64,000 nt of DNA from Trifolium pratense (GCF_020283565.1 NC_060060.1:25420001-25484000); one strand, 5' to 3'; shown: positions 1-11,569, counted from the stretch's first letter. Translations and numbers: made by a program. Notes: a model not told the origin generated them from the letters alone.

Positions 1-605
1 TAGGCATACACCATAGCAAAACACCTTACGGAATCGAATTTAAATTCTTTTGAACAATTTAAATTTATGTGGAGCATATAAACCACTTAAGTGGCCAAAA
101 TGATTCAACAACTTGATGATTCAACAAAAGAAAGTAAAACAAAAGAAAGATTCAACAACTTGATGATTGTATAATTTTTTATTTTTGTGGTGATCAAAAT
201 GATTATGTATAGTTTACAAAGCTACTTGTCATATTATATGATTTTTTTTTTACAAAGAAAACATCAACATATAATAAATAATTGAAATTTCCAAGTTAAT
301 ATTGAAGACCGACCACACGTGAAATTTGTATTCTTAGAATATTTTGCCACGAACTTTGTGATAATGAAATCCACCGCAAAGTTGCAAGTTGCATTTCTTG
401 CAAATTTAAAATCAACGATGCTTCTGCAATTTAGCTTACTTTATTCATGGTAGTTTTTAATTTTTATTATGGCTGCTCTAAGCTAATTTCTTATATTAAA
501 GGTTGAGGCTGTAAAGGTAAAACATACCTTATATGGAACAATATCTTTCTAAATGTAACCATTTTTATAAGAGAAAGATTCCGGCAGATTACTTCCGTTT
601 GATTT

Positions 606-745
606 GATTTTTTTTTGTAAGTAGTCTGGTCGTTAAAATTTCACCTTCTTAAGGTGAATAACTGAGAGTACTAGTTCGAACTCCAATCCCGACAATAATT
701 TGCAATGTTTCTACCGATTGAACTATGCTCATGGAAGCACTGTTT
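606..745 (+). repeat. tRNA-derived SINE fragment (second family)
   Basis: The motif AAGTAGTCTGGTCGTTAAAA (A-box-like) is followed about 55 bases later by TAGTTCGAACTCC (B-box-like). The same arrangement recurs at 22385-22500, where the B box reads GGGTTCGAACC. No target-site duplication was found, so the boundaries are approximate. Confidence 0.4.
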
Positions 746-1910
746 GATTTGATTTTTACTGGGCTTCACTAATATTTATAAAAATATGTTGATTCCTTCT
801 CTAACTTTAAACATTCTCATCTATGTTTCCTTGAACGATCGATATGTACCAACTACCTAAATATTTAAATATAAAGTAGATAGCCTCAATAATGTCTACT
901 ACTTTTTAAGTAGTTTCTTGATTCCATTTTGAATCTCAAGTGTGAATACGGGTGGCAAAACATGTTGAATTTGTTGGTTTGTTTAACCTGATATTTTAGG
1001 TGAACTGTATCGATATTCTAAATTCGACTTTTTAAGTTGATCTGTTCCATTTAACTAGTTAGATAAACAGGACGGTGGGATACAACACCAAATCATTAGT
1101 CCCACTATTATTAGTATGTTGTTTGAGAGGTTTATTTTGGTAATAATTGCAACAAATTATGTGAACAGCTAAAAAAAAAGGGTTAAATTATGAATTTTTA
1201 TGATTAATTTGAATAGAATAAAATTGTTTGACAGACCGGCTCGCCAAGAGTCGAAACGAGATGACATTTTGAACTTAACTACCTAAGTTTGCCCTACTCT
1301 TCCTGTCCCATTTTCGATAGGTTAAAATTGAGTCGGACCAATCCGCAACCATCTCGCTTTGTCATTCTAAGTGTGAACCTGACCAAGTCTTTTGAAACAT
1401 GTAGCGCATAATCTATCTTGTCCATTTTGGTGCACACAATCCTATTATTAAAAATATGAATTTTGCCACATTTTACATATAAAAAAAATTAAAATGGTTT
1501 AAATATGACTTAAAAATATATTTAAGTGTGAGACATTCATTATTGCCACATTTGTAAGGTTGTATCAACTTTGATCCAAATTTTAAGAAGAAATCAAATG
1601 TTATACAAAGTTCTTTGGATGTGTCGCTACAGTCACACTTTAGATATTTTCTCTTGGTAGTATGAAGGATGTGTCATGTGTGTTGTGTTAGAAAGTCCCT
1701 TATATCGTAAGTCTTCATGACCAATGTGTTCAAGCAGTAGCAAGTGAGTTAACATATGAGTGAAAGGACTCGTATATTTAAAAATTTAAGATTTTTGATT
1801 AAGATATGGTGTTTAATACCTTAACATTTCAGGTTAAGAAGGGTTTAATTTCACTTTGATCTTTCAAAACTCAATGTACGTAATAATCTCCAGACTCCCT
1901 CATAATCCAA

Positions 1911-2050
1911 CATGTTAGAAGTCGCACATTGAATAAAACATGATCTAGAAATGTATTTATAAATGAGATATTCTGCCCACCTTAAAAATTGTAGAGTCGA
2001 GATAAGCCAAGTAAAGTTAAGACAATTCAACCCATAGGCCATATTGCACA
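1911..2050 (+). repeat. LTR-like fragment (TGTTAGAAGTCGCACATTG type)
   Basis: It starts with TGTTAGAAGTCGCACATTG and contains TTATAAATGAG about 50 bases later, then GTAGAGTCGAGATAAGCC. The order matches the LTR-type repeat common in plant intergenic DNA and the second copy at 22115. It is a degenerate solo fragment with no partner LTR nearby. Confidence 0.35.
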
Positions 2051-2247
2051 TTTTTGAAAAATTATTCCAGTAAATTTTGTGCTACAAAGCTTGGATTTTC
2101 CCTCAATAATTCCACTAACATTGATATCCCACACTTTTCTATATATCATTGATCCATACGAAGCCATTAAAGAATCACAAAAAATTTATGTATCAACAAA
2201 TTGAATCAGTTCCATGACACATTAGGCTAAAATAAAAAATAAAGACT

Positions 2248-5200
2248 TTACACTGTTGGGAAAGAGCAATCCTCATCTTCCCACTTTACCAAAACAGAAT
2301 TTCTTTGCTGCTCCACCCTTTGAAGATGCGAAGACAGTTGAAACAAATCAACAGTGGATCCTCCATTTTCAGATTTGATAACTTCCTTAGAGTTTATCCC
2401 AGATGGAAAAGACTCATTTTGTTCATGTTTATCCACAGAGCTTATCATCAACAGCGTTTCAGAAACTTGGTCGTCTCTATCTTGTGTGTGGACGTCCCGA
2501 AAAGTACGAGAAGTTGGTAATGCATTTCCTGCTGCGTGGCGTGAAGGATTCTGTGACTGAGCTGACAGAAGAGAGAGAGCACGGGTAGATAACTCGTGAC
2601 CAAGTGTGGCCGACGGTTCTATTTGAGGGCTGCAAATTGGCTCCTCTTCAAGTTTGATAAATATGTCTTGAAAGGAAAAGTTGGTAGTACCTAGAAACAC
2701 AATTGGTGTAAGAGAAGTTGTTAGACTCTTTGCTATGTATGTGGAACCAGAACGGGAATACACTGTCAGTGTAAATTAGTTTCACACTGACATCCAATCA
2801 AGATCTAAAAATGTAAACCAGAACGGCACTAAACTAAAAATGTAAACCAGAATGGCAGTAAAAACGTAAATACATATTATTCTTTCCATTTATTTTCCAT
2901 GATTTTGGACAGAAAATCACTACAGATTCAACTTTAAAAAGATAAATGACATTTTATAAAAGATAAAAGACTAGTTTGATACCGTAAGTTTAATTAAAAA
3001 AGACCCTTAGTGCAGTTTTGCCTATTTTTAAAATGCGGTTATAAAGTGGACTTATGTGGCAATATGATGAGTTTTCTTTAGATGTCGGTTTTAAACTAAT
3101 TTGCATCTACAATACATAGGTATCCACATTAAATTCTTATAATAGACTCGAGGACCAAATATCCAACAGAAAAACAAATACCGATCACTTCTAATATCTA
3201 GTTTTATGGCAGAAATAAGGTAGCAGTAGTTCAATTTCTTGATCATAGTGGACAAAGATAGATCATGCATAACTTCATTGTAACTATAGCATCTAACAGT
3301 ACCAATCGTTAGTTGACCCAGTGGTGACTGGCGATTGACGCTGGACTTGGTACGGTGGACCACAGTTCGATCCCCTGCAACTGCGATCGGAAGGGGGCTG
3401 GAACCACTTGATGCCAGAACTGACCCCGAACCAGGTTAGGTGGTCCAGTGGACCGGATATTGGTGGTGAAAACTAAAAAAAAATGAAACTATAGCATCTA
3501 ACAGTGACCTTCTCATGAAATCATGAATTGAATAAATGTTTTAAATGATTGTGGAAATGCAAAATATATGTCCTACCACGACAGCGAAAAACTAATCTCA
3601 CAACATTGGTATGACTGGCTTCAACTTTGTGCATAAAATATTCTGATGGATGCTAACAAACACTTGTTAAATGGTCTACATCATTCCCTGGGACCACAAT
3701 AATTAAAAGATGGAGAGTGATAACATAATTTAAGAAGCTTTATGAGTCTCTTTTGTCTGAAATGTTTAAAAAATCGCATGCTGTCTTTTCTAGATTCAAA
3801 GACTTTATTTCAGTTCATGGCAGGAACTGTATGAGTATCTATCTTGTAAAAGTTAATCTGAATTACTTAACTTCCTAAGTTTCTTATAATATTGACATCT
3901 TAATATTAAATTAAGACATTTTAATTTTTTTTAAATGATTTCATTCTCATGATTGATATCTGATACAAGTTTAAAGAATAAACTATACATAATCAAACAA
4001 ACATAAATTTAGTGATGTGCAATTTGACAAAATTTTTGACTTATCTTCTTATAGAAAATGCCAAAAGTGATTAATATTTCTCCCTTGAGAATCAAAGAGA
4101 TTTCTGCTATACAACCTGTATATCATAGGCTAGTACAAAAATATATAATAAAGATGTAGAAGAGACAAAAATACATGAGCAAATATATAATCTTCCATCA
4201 CAAAGTCAAAAACTTGCACCAATATTCAATATTATTTTGGTAGTTTAATCAAGAATAAATTTGTTCTAAGATTCCTCCAATATGTAGTTACATATATAGA
4301 ACGACCCTACCTTCACACAAAATTCTAACTAATATAGATAGAATTCTTATGATTTTTAAACTACCTAGGGTGGTTAAAAATTAAAGGTATATCTCATTAT
4401 GTAATATGCACCTAATCATACTTTGAAGTGGTTATACTTGCCGAGAATATTGCGTCAACAATTTGACTCACTAAATCTTATTAAAAACTGGAATTTATAT
4501 AGTATGGCACCAATTTTATCAAAGGAGTGACACTATATGACTATATGACGAACTTTAAGCATATATATGCAACCAATTATCTACATAATACTAAAAAGAA
4601 CTGATAGGAAGTTATTGTGAATGACACTGAAGAGAGCTTATCAACGGATTTTCTATCTTATCTATGTTAATGACGATGTTATTAGAACGTATATTTCATA
4701 CCTTGATATGACTGAAGAATCTTGTGTTGTTTACTAGTCATGTAATCAAACTGAGGTTTCCTTCGCCGTTCGTTGTGTCCAGCTAGACGTCTGCGACAAC
4801 TACGTTTACCATCATCGAATTCAGCTACCAAATGAAACCTAATTCAAGAACAAAAGAAAAATCACATTTCATCGCACAAATAACAATCAAATTCAATCCG
4901 CAGATGCTAAAATTGAAGCCAAAGATATCTGTTCAATGCCAAAGTATCAAATTTTAATGTTAATACCAAAGGAGCCAAAAATTATACCTGCTGCACTGCT
5001 GACAAAACCTCTGTTCAATGCCATTCACAATAACTTTAGCTGTCTTGGAATGAACATCACAAACTCTATGCCTTTTGTGGTAATCTTTCGAGGAGCTAAG
5101 GTCCATATTACAACCATAAACTTGACATACAGGAGCCTGAGCAGGTAAGCTAGAGGTGCGAGCTCTCTTAGCTAGCGAGGTTTGAGGCATAGCTGCAGAA

Positions 5201-5649
5201 GTGAATTCTTTTGCATTTCTGTCAATGTTTGCACCTTGAAAATCTGCTAATCTCCCTAGCTTCAGATCAATCGACGAAGAATCACGATTTTTCAATTCAA
5301 CTAGAGACGAACTTAAATGCTTTGGCTCGGAATCTTCTTCACCAAAAGATGAATCAAAAGCAATAACATGTGAAGAGGAATTCCCTCTTTTACTAGAATT
5401 ATTACTATCCAGCTCACAGCTAGATGTTTCCATAGGCTTGCTACTAAGAAAAGACTTTTGCAGAAAATCGGGAAATCCTAAGTCCACAAACTCCATACCT
5501 TTAAATCCATCTCTTTCAAAGTTACACGAAGATTTGTTCTCCCATTCAACCAATGGTTTTCTACTTCTCATAAAAGCATCAAGTGAAAAGTCCATTTCAT
5601 CAGAAAACAAATAGCTTCTCTCTTCTGGGATGTAACTCCAAGATTCCAT
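2248..5649 (-). CDS. SQUAMOSA promoter-binding-like (SBP-box) transcription factor, SPL6-like
   Basis: Three coding exons on the minus strand: 5649-4988 (662 bp), 4838-4702 (137 bp) and 2762-2248 (515 bp), with GT donors and AG acceptors and a total of 1314 bp (437 residues plus stop). The start is the ATG at 5649 ([10 protein letters not shown]), not an upstream non-ATG extension. The SBP DNA-binding domain spans residues about 175-250 and is split after CQQCS by intron 1. It has both zinc sites (C-x4-C, the C and H residues around CDVH, then CQQC, FH and C in GKRSC) and the nuclear-localisation stretch KRSCRRR to RRRK. SBP proteins bind GTAC-core motifs and control phase change and shoot or flower development. 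The acidic N-terminus and the C-terminal WEDEDCSF tail suit the SPL6 group. Exon 3 holds a miR156 site. Intron 1 is about 150 bp; intron 2 is about 1.9 kb and contains a SINE. Family assignment is firm, the orthologue less so. Confidence 0.93.
2563..2582 (-). promoter_or_regulatory. miR156 target site in SPL coding exon 3
   Basis: The plus strand here equals mature miR156 at 19 of 20 positions, with A instead of U at miRNA position 14. The SPL mRNA (minus strand) therefore carries the canonical complementary site, encoding ALSLLSAQ. This is the usual site, and the usual mismatch, of plant SPL genes, so post-transcriptional repression by miR156 is expected. Confidence 0.95.
2750..2805 (-). repeat. 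MITE-like palindrome containing the SPL exon 3 splice acceptor
   Basis: On the plus strand CACTGTCAGTGTAAATTAG is followed by TTTCACACTGACATCC, a near-palindrome. A very similar block lies at 35880-35930 (GGTGTAAAATAG then TTTTACACTGTCAG), inside a transposon. The only acceptor that keeps the SPL frame, minus-strand ACACTGACAG before 2762, falls inside this block. Confidence 0.5.
3301..3486 (+). mobile_element. SINE with perfect 19-bp TSD, in SPL intron 2
   Basis: tRNA-derived SINE. The A-box region is TTAGTTGACCCAGTGGTGA, the B box is CAGTTCGATCCCC, and the element ends in an A-rich tail. The 19-bp duplication AACTATAGCATCTAACAGT flanks it exactly at 3282-3300 and 3487-3505, which fixes both ends. 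It is the sense-strand opposite of the host gene and sits in an intron, so no coding effect is expected. Related copies are at 20405-20573, 20850-20990 (minus) and 63911-64000. Confidence 0.92.
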
Positions 5650-5949
5650 TAGTACAAACTGAATTGAAGTTTGACACAAGCACTGAAATAATGAAGAAAC
5701 CTACCACAATTGGAAAGAAATACATTACTACTACTTTGCTAAAATCAAAACTTTTATATTGATAGATATTCATTTTATTGCACCTAATTCAAGCATATAC
5801 ATAAAATACAACTACACGTTATAGCTTTATCTATAAACACAAATAAGATACAATTACCAAATGAACACTAGGGAAAGTGGGAAACATAATACAAACAGGT
5901 ATATAAACATAATAGCCATCTCAAAACAAAACAAGTTCCGTGCAACGTA

Positions 5950-6135
5950 CTCCCTCCGGTCTCAAATATAAGCAAAGATTTACTTTTCAGGTTCATTGAG
6001 TAACTGATGTATATGACCTATAACACAGACCATATAATATAGACCAAATACATCAATTGATTATAAGCTAGATAGATCAGTTATTCAATAAACCTTAAAA
6101 GGTGAATCGTTGCTTATATAGAAGACCTAAGGGAC
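5950..6135. mobile_element. Stowaway-type MITE in SPL 5' UTR intron
   Basis: Terminal inverted repeats start CTCCCTCCGGTCTCAAATAT on the left and GTCCCTTAGGTCTTCTATAT on the right (reverse strand), flanked by TA at 5948-5949 and 6136-6137. The 186-bp length, the TA target and the CTCCCTCC start fit Tc1/mariner-derived Stowaway MITEs. It lies between the SPL start codon and the putative first leader exon. Confidence 0.75.
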
Positions 6136-6573
6136 TATGTGATAAAAATTTACCATGGAGAAGAAAAGGAAAGAAAATAACATACAAAAATCTCCATTTT
6201 CTCAAAAGGGTCATAAAAAGTTTGACACAGGCAAACCATGGAACCAACAAAGAGAAATTTCAAAAGGGTAAACCAAATCAAACCCAGATTGCAGAACTAG
6301 ATATCTTCCAAGTTCCAACTCTTCTAACATTTGAACCCCAAATGGAAAAATGAAACAAAAAAAAAATGGTGGAAAAGTCCATGTGAGAAGCAATTGAAAG
6401 GAAATTTTTGTTGAGAAGAAAAAGGAAACAAACCGGTAGAAATATTCAAAATCTATTCAGCCATATCACTGTTCCAAGATTCTATCTTTCAATTTACACA
6501 GTTTCTTGGGAACAAAACAGGATCCATGCAACCAAAAAAAAAGAGAGAGGTATGTTGAAGTAAGCAATAACCT

Positions 6574-6639
6574 GAAAGATGAATTGTGGTGGCACCTTGT
6601 GAGTGGTTTTGGCACACAGAGCAGAAGAATGAACAGTGA

Positions 6640-6670
<31 letters not shown>

Positions 6671-6770
6671 TTTTTCTCAGAATAGTTGGAACGTCGTTGA
6701 AGCAGACACAGAGTGAGTCAACATGATTTCCTAACCGGAGAAATAACTTATACTGACACATGCCCAACGC
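6574..6770 (-). other. Putative 5' leader exon of the SPL gene
   Basis: On the minus strand a CT-rich stretch with a (CT)n run is followed by the donor-like CTTTCAG/GTTATTG near 6574. Acceptor-like TTATTTCAG lies about 45 bases upstream of the SPL ATG. An intron in the 5' leader is common in this family. The transcription start cannot be fixed from sequence alone, so the outer limit is approximate. Confidence 0.4.
6639..6667. repeat. (GA)n microsatellite, (CT)n on the SPL sense strand
   Basis: About 14 uninterrupted GA units. On the SPL sense strand this is a CT run, typical of plant core promoters and 5' leaders, which supports transcription starting just upstream (at higher coordinates). 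Confidence 0.9.
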
Positions 6771-7317
6771 CCCAACACATATTCACAATAAAAAAAGTAC
6801 TTCGAACTTAGTTCAAATGGTAGAGACATAACATTGTATGTACAGGAGTTTGGATTAGAATTTATTGTGTGTTTGTTCCGCTAAAAAAATAAGAGACTGG
6901 ACTCAACTTTTATTGTACCCTGCTTGATTTGAAATTGGTTATGAGACTAGACAAATTAGCTAAGAATGGACAGGACAAAATCAAGATTTTTTGTCCCTCA
7001 CTAAACCACAGGACAACTTTTTGTCCACAGTACAACTATAAAAAAATATGAAAATACCCATTTTATTTTCGAATATAAAAATATCATCGCCCTATATCTC
7101 TCTAGTACAGTTTTGTCTTGTATTATCTTGTTTTGTCATGTATTGTTCTGTCTGCTTCTTGCTGTTTTACGAATCAAACGAAAGGTGGATTTTCTAGACA
7201 CTAGGCTACTTGATCCAAAATAAAATAAAATTGACCACCCGAGTTATAAGTAACTTTTTTATTTGGTTTTCTTAATTAATACTATGTGATAACTCCGTTA
7301 TTACACACTAAAAGTGA
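6771..7317. other. SPL upstream region, no gene seen
   Basis: AT-rich. At about 6795-6880 TTAGTTCAAATGGTAGAGACA and GGAGTTTGGATTAGAAT look like degenerate A and B boxes of another tRNA-type SINE. No ORF with family resemblance and no clear promoter element is visible. Confidence 0.35.
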
Positions 7318-7326
7318 CTTAATTCA

Positions 7327-8090
7327 GAGTTCAGATATGCTCAATTAGCTTATCCTCCAGTTTCTTCCAGTTCCTATCTCAGATCGTGACATGTGGCAAA
7401 ACAAAATCTAATGGTTCAAATATAATGTCTTTCTTCTTCCTCTTCCTCCACAATACAACCCTTCTCTGTCGGTCCCTACACCATTCACCGGCGGCACACG
7501 TTTTTGTTTGTTCCAGCGCCGCATATAATCTATACAATGAAGGAAGAAGAAGACAGAAGAACAGTATAGAGTGTTTTGCTTTTTCAAAAATTGTTGTAAT
7601 TTCCAGAAACGAAAAAGGGTTTTTGCGTTCTCATCCATCTCCAACATCTCGCCGTGTTGTCGTCGTCCTCTGTTGCCTTCTTCAATATCCCAAATCTTCG
7701 GTCACTCCATCGCCGTATCTCAACCTGACACTGTCCAACAGCTGATATTCGCAACGGTTTACACCCCTACCAACAATCTTTCAACTTCTCCACATTCTCC
7801 CAAATTGAAAATCGAAACAATTCAAAGGAGCGAGTAATTGCTGTATCCATGGGGAAGAAAGGAGGAGTGAAAAAGCTTTCAAATTCATAATCAAAATTTC
7901 AAAATCCGATTACTTTGAGAGAAGAAACAACCAGAAAAATGTGGAGAATAGGAAGAAGAAAGACATGATGTTGTTACAACTTTTTTCCAGTTTTTAATTT
8001 GAACCATTGGATTTTTTTTTCCACATGTCACGATCTAGGATAGGAACTGGAAGAAACGAGAGGATAAGCTAATGGAGCATATCTGAACTC
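7327..8090. mobile_element. Non-autonomous Mutator-like element, Pack-MULE candidate
   Basis: A 764-bp element flanked by the perfect 9-bp duplication CTTAATTCA (7318-7326 and 8091-8099). Terminal inverted repeats of about 100 bp start GAGTTCAGATATGCTC at both ends. No transposase is encoded. The interior (about 7430-7960) is clearly richer in GC than its surroundings and looks like genic sequence: pyrimidine-rich leader-like DNA, then an ATG at 7850 opening MGKKGGVKKLSNS before a stop. That start is reminiscent of IQD-type calmodulin-binding proteins (MGKKG-x-W), but the match is too short to rely on. 9-bp TSDs with long TIRs are the hallmark of Mutator-like elements; carrying a host gene fragment would make this a Pack-MULE. 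Confidence 0.8.
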
Positions 8091-8149
8091 CTTAATTCAA
8101 GGGGCTTTGAAGGATAATTTGAAGGTTTTAAGCTTTAGAATAAGTGAGA

Positions 8150-9130
8150 AATGCATGGATTAAGGAGGTTTGATTGCAAGAATAAATGAGAAATGCAAGG
8201 ATTAAGGGGGAGCAAGGCTGCAGCCCAACTGTAGTTTTTCACAGTTTTCGTTCTGCTGTCTGCGCCTTGCGTAGGCGCGACCCATTTTTGCACTATTTGA
8301 AGAAGAGAAGACCCATTGGAAAGGGGTTACACATTTGGGGACTAAAATTGGTCATTTGAGCTCAATTGAAGTTGATTCAAGCGAGGATCAAAGGGTGAAA
8401 ACACTCCAACAACTCTTGTCATGATGAAATCTTCGCTTCTTCTTCATGTAATTTCTCTTTTTACTATGAATTGCTAAATTCTTAGATTGAATTTTTAGGG
8501 GATTCTCATGTAGTTTGTTTGAACCATGTAAACTTGACTGTATGCAAGTGGATTATGAACTAGTTTTAATTGATTAATCTTTGCACTTAATGTTTCATAT
8601 TATTTGACGAAATTGTGTGATGAAGTTAATAGTTGATTGATCATGAGAATGGAAATTAACTATGGATCTAAGATTAATTGAACAATTGATAATCACTTTA
8701 GAGATTTAGGTTTATTGATTGTGATTAAGTAATCAAAGCTTGTGAAAACCTCACTTAAACACAAATTCACCCAAGAGATTGGAGAGTTGTGATTAAGTGA
8801 GAGAATTATTACTCAAGAGATTGAGAATAATCATTTTATTGATTCAATCTTAAAGCTAGATGAGTAATTCATGAGTATATAATATGATTCACCAAACAAA
8901 TTTTTATGAAATAAACCGAAGAGATCCAATCGCCCGCCAACTGTTCGATAAAATTTCAATATTCATTTTCAACAAATTCTTATGAACAAAACCTCCCAGA
9001 TGTTTTTTATTTTCTTTTAAGCATTGGTTTAATTGTCTTGATTTAGAGTTTACAACAATCCACACGATATCTTAACTACTACTTATCTGCAAATTGTATA
9101 CTTGCAATTTAATGACGAATATGCATGGGA
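8150..9130. repeat. Possible Ty3-type LTR or leader remnant
   Basis: Long non-coding stretch with words I associate with LTRs of plant Ty3 elements of the Tat/Athila group: GTAAACTTGACTGTATGCAAG, repeated CAAGAGATTGAGAA phrases, and AAATTGTATACTTGCAATTT near the right end. No paired LTR, primer-binding site or protein remnant was found beside it. Low confidence. Confidence 0.3.
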
Positions 9131-10136
9131 ACACTAGTTAATATTTTTTTAAATAAAAATGGGTTAGAATAATTATTGTTAAATTGTTGGTCTCTTATGC
9201 AATTTTAGTCCTGCTATTTTTCAAAATTTAAATTTTTTTAATTATCCTTAAAGTTTTAATTTTTTTAATAATATTTTTTCAGACATGTTTAGAATGCTAT
9301 AAAAAGTTTATTTACAAAACTTTATAATTTTTTAAAATAAGAAGAAATATATATGAATTTTTTAAATTTTAAAAGATAAAGATAAAAGTAATGAAAATCT
9401 CGACTTAGAAATCAAATTTTGAGTTCAAAACATGTATTTTCTCTATTTGGATTGGGATTTGAGTTTTCCCCGATTTTAAAAAAACAAGGCTGGGCGGAGA
9501 ATAGAGGACATTGATACCTCCAAATCTGCCCCACTTACATCGAAATTTCATTTTACCTCTCTTAAATTAAAATTCGTTAAACAAAGTCTTAAATTACATC
9601 CATATGTTCATTTTTATTTTTAAGTTGAGTTTTAAACAATGTGTTTTCTCTTCTTTTTTTTCTTTGTTTAAAAAAGTTATATCGTTGAAACAATATAGTT
9701 TTCAACTTTTATTTTTTATTTTTTAATAAAAATACAAAAACACAAGCCCAATTCATATGTAGGTAGGGTAGGATAGAGATACCGAAACTTCGTTGAATAT
9801 GGATTTGGGGTTATACTTTTCATCCCCGTTGAAAATTGGGAGAAGTATGGGTATACCTAGACTTTATGAGTTTGGGGAGACTCAACCTTAGATATGCGAT
9901 TTTCATACATTAATTGTTTGGGTGTTGTTAGAGGACCACCAAAACCATGACAACCATTAGATTCTTAGGAGCATTATTCAGATTGTGTATGAAATATTAG
10001 ACGATTTTCCTTTATGCCAGTCATTCGTTGAAGTGGCAACTGAACTAGATGATCTTTAAATTGTCGTTCAAGTTCGACTAGAGTGTGCCATGGGGAATCC
10101 ATGAAAGAACTAGAAGCTCATTTTGAGAATGTTCTT
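9131..10136. other. AT-rich spacer, no gene seen
   Basis: No supportable ORF. Between about 9430 and 9870 there are GGGCGGAGA and GGGGTTATAC-type words on an AT-rich background, like the ends of degenerate non-autonomous DNA transposons, but no matching inverted repeat could be fixed. The right end is the pre-insertion site of the LINE described next. Confidence 0.3.
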
Positions 10137-10150
10137 ACGAGACTTATTCT

Positions 10151-11281
10151 TTTTTTTTTTTTGATAAGCAAATATTGAATTATAAGGAGTACAAGGGGTA
10201 CTCAACCCTTACAATTCAAGAACAAACACATTAGATACATTGGAAACAGGCTAACGGATTACTACACCAATCTGAAAAAGCTAGATTAGCCTTGCTACCT
10301 AGTCGACCTACAAACCAAAACCACGCTATGTAAATAATTTTTTCCACTAAAGATTGTACATTAACACATTCCCCTCTAAACAATATGTTATTTCCCATAC
10401 GCCAAATACACCACGTTGTTGCCAACCAAATAATATGACGAAAGTGCTTGCTTTTATGGCCTTTTGCTATTTCACCAAACTTTAAAAAATGTTGCTGAAC
10501 CTGTAATAATGGTATAGAGCTAGTATTCATCCACTTGAAAATATGTTGCCAAATTTGAATTGATATGCAACAATTAAGAAAAACATGATGAGTATCCTCT
10601 TCCTCTTTGAAACATAAAACGCAGCACCTGTCATGATGATTAGTGAGTACTCCTTTGCGAAATAAAGCCTCCCTAGTTGGTAATTTTTCAAGCAACAACC
10701 TCCACCCGAAAATGCCAACTTTCGAAGGGACATTATTCTTCCAAAGACTCCCTAAGGCTGCTGTTGTGATTGCATCAATATCCTCCAACACGTATCTGTT
10801 TTGTAGTTGCAAATACGCAGATTTTACAGAGAAAAAACCATCTATGTTTGGAGACCATTTGCGCCTATCACTACTGTTATTACCAGGCTGAATATGTTGC
10901 AGCAGTAGCAGTAATTCTGCTGCTGTATCAGTTTCCAACACAGTGAGTTCGTCGGTCCACAACAAGTTCCACATCCAAGTATCGTTATGCCAAAGTCCCA
11001 TAGCCGAGACAACAGCATCTTGCTGTCCAGATTTGCAATATAAAGTCGGATACACAGTGCACAAAGGTGACAATCCTATCCATTTTTCCTTCCAAAATCC
11101 TATCTCATTGCCATCGCCAAGAATATTGCTAATATTATTACCGAACCAGCCCCCATCATCCTTATTACCTATACTCCATAAATCACGCCACCAAATTGAA
11201 GCGTGTTTAAGATCTTCTCGCCCTTCATCACACAAGATATTAGCTACTAACGAACCATATCTAAAACTTAATAGATCATAC
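10151..11281 (-). mobile_element. 5'-truncated LINE (L1-type) with 14-bp TSD
   Basis: A non-LTR retrotransposon tail on the minus strand. It is flanked by the perfect 14-bp duplication ACGAGACTTATTCT (10137-10150 and 11282-11295) and ends in a poly(A) tail, seen as poly(T) from 10151 on the plus strand. About 349 codons (10231-11281) are still open. They cover the end of the reverse-transcriptase ORF and the zinc-binding zf-RVT domain: SVKSAYLQLQ, then LWKNNVPSKVGIFGWRLLLEKLPT, then the Cys/His cluster CCVLCF...HHVFLNC and IWLATTWCIWRMGN. The rest of the element (endonuclease and RT core) is absent, as expected from incomplete target-primed reverse transcription. The intact frame and clean TSD suggest a fairly recent insertion; it cannot move by itself. 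Confidence 0.93.
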
Positions 11282-11569
11282 ACGAGACTTATTCTGGTTC
11301 ACCCTTAAACCGGGCTACATCCTGTCCCTATTTCTGTGTGAGTTTGTCCACCAAAATATTAAGAGATACAACCTATCTCTATTGCAACTTTCTTCTTCTA
11401 TGATATAAACCAAGATCAATATACATTCAAGCCTTAAAGACTAAGATAAATGTACATTTCAAGACACACTCGATCAATTCTTACGAATTGACTTGAGAAA
11501 ATCTTACAATAAAATGGAAGAGTTTGTTTGAATCTAAGCTTATACAAAACTCTCAAAGCTAGTTTGAGA

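Larger units (their letters stand above)
1..2247. other. AT-rich 3' flank of the SPL gene with retroelement debris
   Basis: No coding sequence can be supported here. At about 606-745 there is a tRNA-like SINE fragment: a poly-T start, the words GTAAGTAGTCTGG and GAGAGTACTAGTTCGAACTCC. It belongs to the same family as the copy near 22385-22500. At about 1911-2050 a stretch beginning TGTTAGAAGTCGCACATTG resembles the 5' end of the LTR-type repeat also seen near 22115. The rest is unstructured AT-rich sequence. The SPL transcript's 3' UTR should end within the right-hand few hundred bases, but no poly(A) signal stands out. Confidence 0.4.

Noticed and set aside
7386..7837. Open frames of 119 and 88 codons on the plus strand
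   Set aside because: They lie inside the Mutator-like element, overlap in different frames and on both strands, and show no family motif; they reflect the low stop-codon density of the GC-richer captured segment.
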